Shown here: piece after piece, positions 7,235 through 14,760 of the stretch
Position numbering within the stretch: position 1 is the first letter of the stretch
Layout of the letters: each line of letters starts with the position of its first letter
Assembly (NCBI GenBank): GCA_964595075.1
Contig: CAZQNT010000011.1
Coordinates: forward strand, 1-29,064
Reading direction: 5' to 3'
Source: JAHJFW01 sp964595075
Lineage (GTDB): Bacteria > Patescibacteriota > Patescibacteriia > 2-12-FULL-60-25
Length of the DNA stretch: 29,064 nucleotides
Notes under the pieces: generated by a model
What the model saw: the letters and a program-made list of their open reading frames with translations, nothing else
Databases searched by the model: none
Told to the model about the DNA's origin: nothing
Made by a program: the position numbers and the translations under genes

Positions 7235-8371
7235 CTATTGTCTGATAGGCATCACCAGATAGCGGAAGCCCTCTTCCGCCGGTTCCGGCAAGATCAAAAC
7301 CGGGCTGCTTCCGTCTACCAGGCAAAGCCGGATATTTGGAGACGTTATTACCGAAACGCCATCCATCACATAACGATAATTGAGAGTAACGGTCACTCCG
7401 ATTCCTTCCACCGAACCGAAAATTTTATCCTTTGTTTTTCCGGTTCCCTGATCCGCCGAGTCCACGGTGCATAGACCTTTTTCCGCATCGAAAGAAATGT
7501 GGACGTCGAACAATCCCTGGCGAGAGAACAAACTCGCGGCGCGAACGGCTTTCAAAAACTCGTCGCGCGGCAACACGGCCTGAGTATTGAACGTTTTTGG
7601 GATGATGTCCTGGTACGGAGGAAATTTCCCCTCAAGAAGTCTCGTAACAAGTTCGACGCTTCCATAAGACATTACGAGTTGATTGTCCGTAAAACTCAAC
7701 GATACTTCCTGCGCGCCTTGAATGTCATCTTTATATCCGGAAATAATACGTGAAATCTCCTGCATGGATCTGCTTGGGACTATGCTTATAGATTCGCCCT
7801 GTGAGTCCCCGGATAGCGGCAAGCGACACTCTGAAAGACGATACGAGTCGGTTGCGGCAAAGGTTACCCCTTTCGCGTCACCGTCGGTTTTGAAAAAACA
7901 CGCCACGCCGCAAAGCTCCGGCCGTGATTCGGATACTGACGCTGAAAAACAAACTTGTTGCAAAGCTTTTTTCAAATCCGCCGCAGGCAAATTATACCCC
8001 TTTGATTTAGTCATCTTCGGCAACAAAGGAAATTCGCTTGCCGGCAATCCTCGAAACACGGTCTCCTTCTCGTTAGAACGAACCTCGAGACCCTCTTCGG
8101 TAAGTTGGAGCTCGACCTTCCCCGAAGGAAGCAGTGAAACGTAGTCCAATAAAAGTTTTGCCGGAACGCTGTATTCACCCTCCGCCTCAACCTTCCCACG
8201 AACAAAACAGTTTATCGCTATCTCCAAATTGGTTGCCGACATCTTCAACCCGCCTCCTTCTGTTTTTATAAGCACGTTTCCTAACACAGGAAGATTTATA
8301 TTCTTCCCTGTTATGTGTGAGACCATGTTTAGTCCCTGAACCAGATTTTCTTGAGTACATGCAAATCGCAT
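7235..8371 (-). CDS. dnaN: DNA polymerase III beta subunit (sliding clamp)
   Basis: 378 aa, full length for the family (about 365-380). The three-fold repeated clamp domains are recognisable: MRFACTQENLVQGLNMVSHIT at the start, LPVLGNVLIKTEG, GLPASEFPLLP near 105-115, FAATDSYRLSE near 170-180, FPPYQDIIPK near 252-261, and the C-terminal SSPVLILPE...YLVMPIRQ that forms the protein-binding pocket. The protein dimerises into a ring that holds DNA polymerase on DNA. It follows dnaA on the same strand with 234 bp between them, so they could be co-transcribed. A short AT-rich stretch lies immediately upstream of the start codon. Confidence 0.97.
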   Translation of the reverse strand: MRFACTQENLVQGLNMVSHITGKNINLPVLGNVLIKTEGGGLKMSATNLEIAINCFVRGKVEAEGEYSVPAKLLLDYVSLLPSGKVELQLTEEGLEVRSNEKETVFRGLPASEFPLLPKMTKSKGYNLPAADLKKALQQVCFSASVSESRPELCGVACFFKTDGDAKGVTFAATDSYRLSECRLPLSGDSQGESISIVPSRSMQEISRIISGYKDDIQGAQEVSLSFTDNQLVMSYGSVELVTRLLEGKFPPYQDIIPKTFNTQAVLPRDEFLKAVRAASLFSRQGLFDVHISFDAEKGLCTVDSADQGTGKTKDKIFGSVEGIGVTVTLNYRYVMDGVSVITSPNIRLCLVDGSSPVLILPEPAEEGFRYLVMPIRQ

Positions 8372-8605
8372 ACCGGTGTTTCTAATAAGATTAGATAAAT
8401 ATATTTAATTCGTAGTCGTAGTAGAGCGTGTGGATAGTGTGCAGAAGTGGCGGGGGCCTCGTATTACATTAGTGGAATAGACCGGAAGTTGTCCCACGCG
8501 GCTGGGAATGAAGCATGGATGAAACCATATTGGTTGTGGAGAGCGTCGGCGACTTCTGAAGCCAGTCCAACCTTATGCGTAGGTTTCCCACATGCTTACA
8601 CAGAC
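8372..8605. other. dnaA-dnaN intergenic region, weak oriC candidate
   Basis: 234 bp without a gene. It holds one near-perfect DnaA box (TGTGGATAG, 8429-8437), a weaker TTTCCCACA (8584-8592) and an AT-rich stretch (8378-8411). This is the classic place for a replication origin, but the box number is low and gene strands do not switch here. Confidence 0.3.
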
Positions 8606-9994
8606 TTATCCAGCGTGTCCGGTTGAGTAAAGTTTTTCTCGAATCAGTGAAAGGTCGCGCTTGAGCTGCTCATCCTTTTTCAACAGGTCGTTAATTTTTG
8701 AACAAGCGTGCATTGCGGTTGTGTGATCTCTTCCGCCGAGGTGATCGCCGATAGCCGGGTATGAACACTTCGCTTCATTGCGGAGGAGAAACATCACGAT
8801 TTGTCGCGGGAAAGCAAGTCGTTGTTCGCGGCTTTTGCCAAGTATTTCGTCGATAGTGATGTCGTAATACGTGGTTACGATCTCCATCAATCTGCGCGGC
8901 GTTATCGTTCTTTTCGGTATTGAAGGTATGTAGCTTTGGAGCAGCGATTGCACCGATTCTAGCGATGGCGCGGTGTTCTTAAACTGGTGATAAGCCAGAA
9001 TTTTGTTTAACGCGCCTTCCAGTTCGCGGATGTTTGATTGGATGGTGCCGGCGATATAGCGAAGGATCTCGTTTCCGAGCGCGGCTTGTTTGTCGCGCGC
9101 CTTGGCTTCGAGTATCGCGACGCGAGTTTCAAAATCAGGACTTGATATGTCGGTTATCATTCCCCACTCGAAGCGCGAAAGAAGCCGGTTTTCCAATGCT
9201 TGTATGTCTTTCGGCGGGCGATCGGAAGTAAGAACGATTTGTTTATCGGCCTGGTGAAGCTCGTTGAAGGTGTGAAAGAACTCGTTTTGCGTTTCTTCCT
9301 TGCCTGAAAAGAATTGTATATCGTCCACCATCAGAACGTCAGCGTTTCTATAAGTATCCTTGAATGAATTGATTCTGCCGCCGCGAACCGCCTGGATGAA
9401 CTCGTTCGTGAACCGTTCACTTGTCACGTAAAGGACTTTTTTGTTGGGAAATGCGCTTTGCACGTGGCGACCGACGGCGTGTAAAAGGTGCGTCTTGCCA
9501 AGTCCGGAACCGCCGTAAATGAAGAGCGGGTTGTAAGTTTTGCCCGGTTTGGCAGCAACGGCCATTGCCGCGGCATGCGCAAGCTCGTTTGCTTTGCCGA
9601 CGATGAAATTTTCAAATGCATACCGTGGATTGAGCCCGGCTTCGGATCGAGGATCCTGCGACCGCTCTTCGTCCTGCTGAACTATTGGGTATGTTACGCA
9701 CTCCGCAGCATCTTGCTGGATCAGGTGAGGAACCGGAGTGGTGTTTTTTACTTCCACCCGATAGTGGAGCTCTCTGACGTTTTGTGAAGTTACATTGCGT
9801 AGCGCGCGCACGATCGAGTCGTGATATTTTTTTTCCAGCCACGCTTTTGTGAAAGTATTCGGTACGCACACAATCGCTTTTCCATCATCAAATGCCGCGA
9901 TAAACGTATTTTTGAACCAAGTTGTGAAGTTCGCCTTTGTCAGGGTTAGCTCGAGCTCCCCCAGCACGGCGTTCCAAGTTTCGGCTAGTTCCAT
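8606..9994 (-). CDS. dnaA: Chromosomal replication initiator protein DnaA
   Basis: 462 aa with all four DnaA domains. Domain I (1-~85) starts MELAETWNAVLGELE and carries the KANFTTWF motif. A short variable linker follows (~90-120). Domain III is the AAA+ ATPase: YAFENFIVGKANELAHAAA, Walker A GGSGLGKTH near 163, Walker B DVLMVDDIQF, sensor LTSDRPP, and the arginine-finger region LLSRFEWG. Domain IV is the DNA-binding helix-turn-helix with the signature GGRDHTTAMHA. ATP-bound DnaA binds TTATCCACA boxes and melts the origin. The gene is divergent from rpmH; one perfect DnaA box sits between the two promoters, which fits autoregulation. dnaN follows downstream. Confidence 0.98.
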   Translation of the reverse strand: MELAETWNAVLGELELTLTKANFTTWFKNTFIAAFDDGKAIVCVPNTFTKAWLEKKYHDSIVRALRNVTSQNVRELHYRVEVKNTTPVPHLIQQDAAECVTYPIVQQDEERSQDPRSEAGLNPRYAFENFIVGKANELAHAAAMAVAAKPGKTYNPLFIYGGSGLGKTHLLHAVGRHVQSAFPNKKVLYVTSERFTNEFIQAVRGGRINSFKDTYRNADVLMVDDIQFFSGKEETQNEFFHTFNELHQADKQIVLTSDRPPKDIQALENRLLSRFEWGMITDISSPDFETRVAILEAKARDKQAALGNEILRYIAGTIQSNIRELEGALNKILAYHQFKNTAPSLESVQSLLQSYIPSIPKRTITPRRLMEIVTTYYDITIDEILGKSREQRLAFPRQIVMFLLRNEAKCSYPAIGDHLGGRDHTTAMHACSKINDLLKKDEQLKRDLSLIREKLYSTGHAG

Positions 9995-10032
9995 AAAAAA
10001 ATGAGAACGATTGAGTTGTTTAAGACCCTAAG

Positions 10033-10061
10033 ATATCAACAGTCGCGTGATAATTAGTCAA
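10033..10061 (-). promoter_or_regulatory. Possible dnaA promoter
   Basis: TTGACT (10061-10056) is followed after 17 bp by TGATAT (10038-10033) on the minus strand. The -10 is poor, the -35 good. A perfect DnaA box lies just upstream of it. Confidence 0.4.
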
Positions 10062-10063
10062 AA

Positions 10064-10072
10064 TGTGGATAA
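10064..10072 (-). promoter_or_regulatory. Perfect DnaA box between dnaA and rpmH
   Basis: TTATCCACA on the minus strand. It sits between the divergent promoter candidates for dnaA and rpmH, so bound DnaA could affect both. Only one perfect box is visible here. Confidence 0.7.
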
Positions 10073-10076
10073 CTAG

Positions 10077-10105
10077 TGGACAAAAGTAATATCTTTTTGC
10101 ATAAT
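10077..10105 (+). promoter_or_regulatory. Promoter for the rpmH-rnpA-yidD genes
   Basis: TGGACA (10077-10082), 17-bp spacer, CATAAT (10100-10105). The leader to ATG at 10187 is about 75 nt and contains a palindromic repeat half-element (10121-10155). Confidence 0.6.
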
Positions 10106-10120
10106 ATACCCATCACACCG

Positions 10121-10155
10121 TCATTGCGAGGAGCTAACAGGCGACGTGGCAATCT
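10121..10155. repeat. CATTGCGAG-type repeat in the rpmH leader
   Basis: TCATTGCGAGGAG followed by GCGACGTGGCAATCT. The same unit recurs at 19279, where the complementary half is also present. Here only one half is seen, lying between the rpmH promoter and its start codon. Confidence 0.75.
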
Positions 10156-10186
10156 AATCAATGTAAATCATTTTCTAATAAACAGC

Positions 10187-10336
10187 ATGCCAAAACGTAC
10201 ATACCAGCCAAAAAAGCGCCGATACGCCAAGGTTCACGGCTTCATGTCGCGAATGAGCACCAAGCAGGGCAAGCAGGTTCTTTCTCGCAGACGCGCAAAA
10301 GGAAGAAAGCGAATCGCCGTCAAGACAGCGAGATAA
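10187..10336 (+). CDS. rpmH: 50S ribosomal protein L34
   Basis: 49 aa, very basic, starting MPKRTYQPKKRRYAKVHGF and ending RRRAKGRKRIAVKTAR, close to the universal L34 pattern (KRTYQPS..RRRxHGFxxRM...VLxxRRxKGRxxL). The upstream in-frame extension to 10076 overlaps the promoter and repeat and is not part of the gene. L34 binds 23S rRNA in the large subunit. rpmH-rnpA-yidD is the conserved bacterial order next to dnaA; rnpA begins 25 bp downstream. Confidence 0.97.
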   Translation: MPKRTYQPKKRRYAKVHGFMSRMSTKQGKQVLSRRRAKGRKRIAVKTAR

Positions 10337-10361
10337 TTTGGCTCTGTTAAGCTAAATTACC

Positions 10362-10784
10362 GTGTTAAAGAAACCAAATCGATTAACACACGCCAAGGAT
10401 TTCAAGAAACTTGGCGTTTTTGGACGCTCGGTTTTCGGTCCGTTTATGACCATGCGCGTCATGTCCGTCAATGGCATTGGTCCGAAAGTCGCGTTTATCA
10501 CCTCAACAAAGGTAATGAAGCGCGCAGTTGACCGGAATCGAATAAAGAGACGGATGAGAGCGATAATTGCCGGTGAAATGGCGAAAATCCCAAAGAATCT
10601 CCACGTATTGTTCATTTTGAAGCCGGAAGCTCTGAAGACGACAAAAGTGGAACTGGTTGCGGAAACCTCAAGATTGCTAGGAAAAATCGAAGAAGCGCTA
10701 AAAAAACCGGCAACATTGTCGCCGAGAGCTAGAAAGATTCGAGATAAACGAAATACTACTGCCAGATCCTCCCCCTTAAGATAA
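10362..10784 (+). CDS. rnpA: Ribonuclease P protein component
   Basis: 140 aa from GTG at 10362. The signature KRAVDRNRIKRRMR (residues ~52-65) is the conserved RNR helix that contacts RNase P RNA; PNRLTHAKDFKKL at the N-terminus and VAFITSTKVMKRAVDRN are also family landmarks. The protein helps the RNA subunit trim 5' leaders of tRNA precursors. It is longer than the usual ~115-120 aa: the tail after ~125 is basic and low-complexity, and its last codons (SSPLR) and the stop TAA come from a palindromic repeat at 10769-10791. The repeat may have replaced the original stop. Lies between rpmH and yidD in one probable operon. Confidence 0.95.
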   Translation: MLKKPNRLTHAKDFKKLGVFGRSVFGPFMTMRVMSVNGIGPKVAFITSTKVMKRAVDRNRIKRRMRAIIAGEMAKIPKNLHVLFILKPEALKTTKVELVAETSRLLGKIEEALKKPATLSPRARKIRDKRNTTARSSPLR

Positions 10785-10791
10785 GGGGGAG
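10769..10791. repeat. Palindromic repeat forming the rnpA 3' end
   Basis: CTCCCCCTTA-AGA-TAAGGGGGAG is a perfect 10-bp hairpin. The rnpA stop codon TAA (10782-10784) lies within it. GTTAGAGGGGGTTATG follows, part of the same kind of repeat. No T-run follows, so a terminator role is unlikely. Confidence 0.8.
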
Positions 10792-10830
10792 TTAGAGGGG
10801 GTTATGAACCGTGAGTAAATAGTTCCAATC

Positions 10831-11076
10831 ATGTTCTCTCTACCAAGAAAAATAGGCCAAGCCCTCATAGTCATATACCAACGAACGCTCTCCCCTGATC
10901 ACGGACCACTTTCGAGATTTTTTACATACAAAGTTTGCAAATTCGAACCCACATGCAGCGAATACGGCTATGCCGCACTAGGCAAACACGGCCTAATCAA
11001 AGGCTCGTGGATGACCTTTTTGCGGATATTACGCTGCAACCCATGGTCGCATGGAGGCGATGATCCGGTTTTGTAA
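10831..11076 (+). CDS. yidD: Membrane protein insertion efficiency factor YidD
   Basis: 81 aa with the whole family pattern: IYQRTLSPDHGP near 16, CKFEPTCSEYGYAAL at ~36-50 with the conserved Cys residues, KHGLIKGSW, and LRCNPWSHGGDDPVL at the C-terminus. YidD is a small amphipathic membrane-associated protein that helps YidC insert membrane proteins. It follows rnpA by 46 bp, as in most bacteria, but yidC does not follow here: the next gene, tig, is convergent with only 4 bp between the stops. Confidence 0.95.
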   Translation: MFSLPRKIGQALIVIYQRTLSPDHGPLSRFFTYKVCKFEPTCSEYGYAALGKHGLIKGSWMTFLRILRCNPWSHGGDDPVL

Positions 11077-11080
11077 TCGT

Positions 11081-12370
11081 TTACTCCGCCGTCACAGCTT
11101 TTTTCTTCAAGATTTCAATCGTTTTCCGGTTTCTCATCTGCGCTGCCACATAGTCACGATATTCGGGGGATGAGACGCGGTCGCGAGTTTCTTTGTCTTT
11201 TACTCCGGTGAGGATACGGTCGATTTCTTCTTCCAATTCTTTGTCCGGTACCTCGACTTGTTCGCGTTTTGCGACTTCCTTAACGAGGACGGCGGCTTGC
11301 ACGCGTTCGATCGCTCGCGGCACCATATCCATTTTCATTTCGTCGACAGTCTTTTTGAGATGCGACATGTAATCTTCCATTTTCATTCCTTGATGTTCTG
11401 CCGCATGTTGCAATTCGTTCCACATTTTTCGCACTTCTTCGTTAACGAGCAAATCCGGAATTTCTGAAAACCTCGAACCTTTAACAAGTTTTTCAAGAAG
11501 CTCGATTTCCGCAGACTCCTCCGCTTTTTGCTCGGCTTCATTTTTGAGGTTCGAGAGCAGTAGTTCACGAAGTTTTTCGAGAGATTCCACGCCGAGTGAT
11601 TTTGCGAATTCCTCGTTGACTTCAGGGAGTTTTAGCTCGAAAACTTCTGTCGCGGTTACCGTAAAATCCGCCGATGATCCCGCCAGCATTTTTTGATAGT
11701 GTTCCTTGGGAAAACTCAAAGTAAATGTTTTTTCATCGCCTTTTTTGAGTCCCACAAGCTCATCCGAAAACCCCGGAATGTAGTGAGCTTCGTTAAGATA
11801 AATGCGGTATCCCTTGGCAGCTCCGCCCTCGATAGAAACTCCGTCTTTCTTAATATCCATGTCGATCACTACAAGATCGTCTTTCGTGGCGGCGCGATCC
11901 GTCACTACCTCCGCGCGTCTCATTTTTCGCAAGTCCTCGATCGCATGATCGAGCTCTGATTCTTCAACTTTACGCACTGTTTTTTTCACCAAAGATTCTT
12001 CATACGGAAGTAGATTCAACACTTGTGGCATGACCGTGGCAATAACCGTGAATTTCATTTCCTGTCCCGGCACAAGCTGCTCAACCGAAACTTCCGGCGA
12101 GCCCAAAGCGTCGATTTTATTTTCTAAAATCGTGTGCACGTATCTGTTTCGCACGATCCGTTCCAGCGCCATTTCCCAGATTTTCATTTCGCCAAAATTT
12201 TGTTTGACGACATCGTAAGGCGCCTTTCCCGGGCGAAATCCCTGAATAGGTTTTGCGGTTTGAAGTTCCTCCGCCGCCTGTTCGATAAATGGCTTTGCTT
12301 CTTCGGGAGTCACGGCGAATTTCATTTCCACGCGAGACTGCGGAAGATTGGTGATGATTGGTTCTTGCAT
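11081..12370 (-). CDS. tig: Trigger factor
   Basis: 429 aa, normal for the ribosome-bound chaperone. The N-terminal ribosome-docking loop signature is GFRPGKAP near residue 44-51. The FKBP-type peptidyl-prolyl isomerase domain follows (~150-245): VVIDMDIKKDGVSIEGG, YIPGFSDELVGLKKGDEKTFTLSFP, with VTEVFELKLPEVNEEFAKSLG marking its end. The C-terminal helical arms (~260-429) are rich in Glu/Lys. It binds nascent chains at the exit tunnel. It starts at ATG 12370 with a good promoter 13-41 bp upstream, giving a very short leader. No clpP/clpX follows; yidD is convergent. Confidence 0.97.
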   Translation of the reverse strand: MQEPIITNLPQSRVEMKFAVTPEEAKPFIEQAAEELQTAKPIQGFRPGKAPYDVVKQNFGEMKIWEMALERIVRNRYVHTILENKIDALGSPEVSVEQLVPGQEMKFTVIATVMPQVLNLLPYEESLVKKTVRKVEESELDHAIEDLRKMRRAEVVTDRAATKDDLVVIDMDIKKDGVSIEGGAAKGYRIYLNEAHYIPGFSDELVGLKKGDEKTFTLSFPKEHYQKMLAGSSADFTVTATEVFELKLPEVNEEFAKSLGVESLEKLRELLLSNLKNEAEQKAEESAEIELLEKLVKGSRFSEIPDLLVNEEVRKMWNELQHAAEHQGMKMEDYMSHLKKTVDEMKMDMVPRAIERVQAAVLVKEVAKREQVEVPDKELEEEIDRILTGVKDKETRDRVSSPEYRDYVAAQMRNRKTIEILKKKAVTAE

Positions 12371-12382
12371 AAAAGTCAGCCG

Positions 12383-12411
12383 ACAATAACCGAAAACTCA
12401 ATTAGAGTCAA
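12383..12411 (-). promoter_or_regulatory. tig promoter
   Basis: TTGACT (12411-12406), 17-bp spacer, TATTGT (12388-12383) on the minus strand. The transcript would start about 6-8 nt before ATG 12370, so the leader is nearly absent. Confidence 0.7.
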
Positions 12412-12437
12412 CGAGCGGGCGATTGTCTTACCGTCCA

Positions 12438-12499
12438 TAATATTCGGATGTTGGACACCCGTGATTTGTGTCCCCGTAGGGGCGGGCTTGTCCCGCCCT
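12438..12499. repeat. Composite palindromic repeat, copy D
   Basis: First hairpin CGGATGT-TGG-ACACCCG (12445-12461), linker GTGATTTGTG, then the constant hairpin GTAGGGGCGGG...TCCCGCCCT (12476-12499). Nearly the same 60-bp arrangement is at 13310-13368. Confidence 0.85.
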
Positions 12500-12533
12500 C
12501 CCCGTTTGGTTGCGAGCAGTTGATGGTTATATT

Positions 12534-12566
12534 GAAAAAGCGGTCCGTTGTGGCTTGGGACCGCTT
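12534..12566 (-). terminator. Intrinsic terminator after the 213-aa gene
   Basis: AAGCGGTCC...GGACCGCTT (9-bp stem, 11-nt loop) followed by TTTTTC on the minus strand, 12 bp past the stop at 12578. Confidence 0.85.
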
Positions 12567-12577
12567 GAGCGTCGTCT

Positions 12578-13219
12578 TCAGTCTGGGAGCGTATTTTTTT
12601 CTTGGTTCCCGGGATCCGCGTAAGGTGCGATTTTGTCCAGTTCGGCAATGATGTTTTGCGCTTCATCGGCATTGGAAGAGAAGAGCATTGCCGCTTTGGC
12701 CATCGCGCTAATGAAGCGCTGTTTTTCCGCATTGCTCGCTTCTCGCAGCTCGGTTACCGCCTGCTTGTACTCGCACTTCGCCTGCATGAGCAGAACCGGG
12801 TGGTTCGCGAACAGGTTCTTCAAGATGATTACGCAGGCCAGCGAAAGGCATCTTCGCTCGAGTGAGACGCGCCTGAAGTGATTCAACGCGCCTTCAAGGT
12901 AGTCGCTCCTCTGCGTCAAGCCGGCCAGTTGAATGTGGCCGAAGCACGGCATGGCTTCGTCGCAGTCAAGAGCTGCGGTTTCGAACGCCTCCGCGTAGAT
13001 TCGACCAAGACCGGGAGCTCCGCGCTCGTAGAAGAGCAGGATGGCCACGAGGCACACTTGAGCCGCTATGCGTTCGTTTCGCAGCCTCGAGATGAATCGG
13101 ATCCCACGCGATGCGTCGATGTCGGCGATCGCTTTCGCCAATCGAGATACGAGCTCGATGGGAATATTGTTTTCGCGGCACGCGTTCAGTCGCGAGACCA
13201 GTTCTTCGACGTGTTTCAC
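12578..13219 (-). CDS. Hypothetical all-helical protein, 213 aa
   Basis: I do not recognise this protein. The open frame reaches 13459, but the upstream 80 codons cross the promoter and a repeat. GTG at 13219 (VKHVEELV) with GAGG 5 nt upstream is the supported start. The product appears almost entirely alpha-helical with paired amphipathic helices (AIADIDASRG, AEAFETAALDCDEAM, AMLFSSNADEAQNIIAELDKI), resembling TPR-like or other helical-repeat scaffolds. No catalytic motif or membrane segment is seen. It forms a self-contained unit with its own strong promoter (13262-13290) and terminator (12534-12566), flanked on both sides by composite palindromic repeats. Its more GC-rich codon style resembles the unknown genes at 1423, 16723 and 26745. 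Protein-protein interaction is only a guess. Confidence 0.7.
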   Translation of the reverse strand: MKHVEELVSRLNACRENNIPIELVSRLAKAIADIDASRGIRFISRLRNERIAAQVCLVAILLFYERGAPGLGRIYAEAFETAALDCDEAMPCFGHIQLAGLTQRSDYLEGALNHFRRVSLERRCLSLACVIILKNLFANHPVLLMQAKCEYKQAVTELREASNAEKQRFISAMAKAAMLFSSNADEAQNIIAELDKIAPYADPGNQEKNTLPD

Positions 13220-13261
13220 ACTCACCTCATGCGTGTTGTTATAGGAAGGAACGGAAGGATC

Positions 13262-13290
13262 AAGATAATACAAAAAAGACGCCCTGTCAA
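13262..13290 (-). promoter_or_regulatory. Promoter of the 213-aa gene
   Basis: Perfect TTGACA (13290-13285), 17-bp spacer, TATCTT (13267-13262) on the minus strand, with a ~37-nt leader to GTG 13219. Confidence 0.8.
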
Positions 13291-13309
13291 TGCGCCTTGC
13301 CGTCCTAAA

Positions 13310-13368
13310 TATTCGGATGTTGAACATCCACGATTTGTGATTCCGTAGGGGCGGGCTTGTCCCGCCCT
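13310..13368. repeat. Composite palindromic repeat, copy E
   Basis: Hairpin GGATGT-TGA-ACATCC (13316-13330), linker GATTTGTGATTCC, then the constant hairpin at 13345-13368. Same order and orientation as copy D (12438-12499). Confidence 0.85.
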
Positions 13369-13425
13369 CCCCGCATTTCCAACCGTAATCGGTTGCCGTA
13401 CCGTCAACGACGGATGTGTTAATGC

Positions 13426-13471
13426 GATTCGGTCGGCTGACCGAATCAGGGCGGGACAAGCCCGCCCCTAC
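13426..13471. repeat. Composite palindromic repeat, copy F (inverted), supplies the M23 stop codon
   Basis: Perfect hairpin GATTCGGTC-GGCT-GACCGAATC (13426-13447) joined to the constant hairpin in reverse orientation (13448-13471). The TAG stop of the M23 peptidase gene (minus 13470-13468) is the TAG at the start of the constant hairpin. Confidence 0.85.
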
Positions 13472-14760
13472 CGGATATACCCCAACGGGTTCACTCTTTT
13501 TCCGTTCGTGTACACTTCAAAGTGAAGGTGAGACCCCGTGGATCGTCCGGTGGATCCCATCATTGCGATCACTTGTCCGCGAGTAACCTGATCGCCGACT
13601 TTTACGAAAAGTTTTGACGCATGCGCGTAACGCGTGACTATTCCATTCGGATGTTTGATAAGTATTTGTAATCCGTATCCGCCCGAATTCCAACCGGCAG
13701 TCGTCACCACTCCGTCATACGCGGCGTATAGCGGCGAAGTCAAGTTTCCGTCTATATCCAATCCCGTGTGGCGCCAGCCGTAGTATTGCGTGATCACGTG
13801 GCCGGGCGTGGGCCAAAGTAATTTTGTCTTTGCGAGACTGCCGGTATCGGCATCCGCCGGTTTTTTTGTGGATTTAACGTTAGCGCCCGCCGTTGATTCT
13901 TGAGAGCGTCCGGAAATCGCCAAGAAAGTTTGTTCAGGCCGCGGTATGATCCCGTTCGGGATCATGATTTCTGTTCCGATCGCCAGAGATGTTTCATCCT
14001 GGATCATGTTGAACTCGCGGATTTCCGTTTCGTTGCCTTCGTACTTTTTAGCAAGTTTGGAAATCGTATCTCCCTTTTTGATCGCAACGAGAACTCCGGA
14101 TACGGGAGGGATTTTTAACGAGTCGCCGGGTCGGATGTATTGCCGTTCCGAAAGCGAATTGCTGTAAAGAACGGTTCCGACGTTGACGCCGAATTGATGC
14201 GCGATAGATGCGAGCGTGTCTCCTTGCTTAACAATATACGTCTCGGTCTTTGTTCGCGGCGCGCTCGGCCCTTCGGAAGCATCAACTTGGATCATGGCGC
14301 TTATCGTTCCGGGTATGGAAAGACTGGCGATTTGTTCTTCTTCGCCGTAGTCAAAGTCGATATGAGGCACGGCAACCAGCGTACCCGGCTCTGTGTACAT
14401 GGCAAGAGAGGGCTCCTCCTCGCGCGCCACTTCCTGCACGATCTCGATCTCCGAGTTGGTGGCGAGCGCGTATAGAAGACTGTTTTGCCCGACGTCTTGC
14501 GCCTGCGCGCTTCCGGCTCGAAGGTTAAGCAAAAGCGTGGCTGCGCCGGCGGCTCCGAGCACTATATGAAAAAGATATTTGTTGCTTACAAAAAATAGAG
14601 CGAAACCGCGTGAAGGCATTACGGTTCGTCGTAATCGCAGTCGCGCCATGATGATGACGCGATATATAGGGACAACAAATGCGCGTAGAAAAAATGATCC
14701 GACTGGCGTCAGGAATTTGGCAATATACTGAAACGTGCGTTCAGCGCTTTTTTTCAGCAC
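13468..14760 (-). CDS. LysM and M23 peptidase domain protein
   Basis: 430 aa from GTG at 14760. The N-terminus is basic and amphipathic, then a membrane segment at ~62-82 (YLFHIVLGAAGAATLLLNLRAG). Two LysM peptidoglycan-binding repeats follow: TYIVKQGDTLASIAHQFGVN...PGDSLKIP and LVAIKKGDTISKLAKKYEGN...GTEIMIPNG. The C-terminal ~120 residues are a lysostaphin-type M23 metallopeptidase: HTGLDID and HLHFE supply the zinc ligands, with GWNSGGYGLQILIKHPNG and YAHASKL between. It should bind or cleave cross-bridges outside the membrane. The stop codon is donated by a palindromic repeat. The frame stays open ~35 codons upstream of the GTG without any ATG/GTG/TTG, so the true start is slightly uncertain. 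Confidence 0.93.
   Translation of the reverse strand: MLKKSAERTFQYIAKFLTPVGSFFLRAFVVPIYRVIIMARLRLRRTVMPSRGFALFFVSNKYLFHIVLGAAGAATLLLNLRAGSAQAQDVGQNSLLYALATNSEIEIVQEVAREEEPSLAMYTEPGTLVAVPHIDFDYGEEEQIASLSIPGTISAMIQVDASEGPSAPRTKTETYIVKQGDTLASIAHQFGVNVGTVLYSNSLSERQYIRPGDSLKIPPVSGVLVAIKKGDTISKLAKKYEGNETEIREFNMIQDETSLAIGTEIMIPNGIIPRPEQTFLAISGRSQESTAGANVKSTKKPADADTGSLAKTKLLWPTPGHVITQYYGWRHTGLDIDGNLTSPLYAAYDGVVTTAGWNSGGYGLQILIKHPNGIVTRYAHASKLFVKVGDQVTRGQVIAMMGSTGRSTGSHLHFEVYTNGKRVNPLGYIR

Noticed and set aside
13946..13965. Palindrome ATGATCCCG-TT-CGGGATCAT in the M23 gene
   Set aside because: It encodes the LysM-like IMIPNGI segment and has no related copy in the window; probably chance plus codon constraint.
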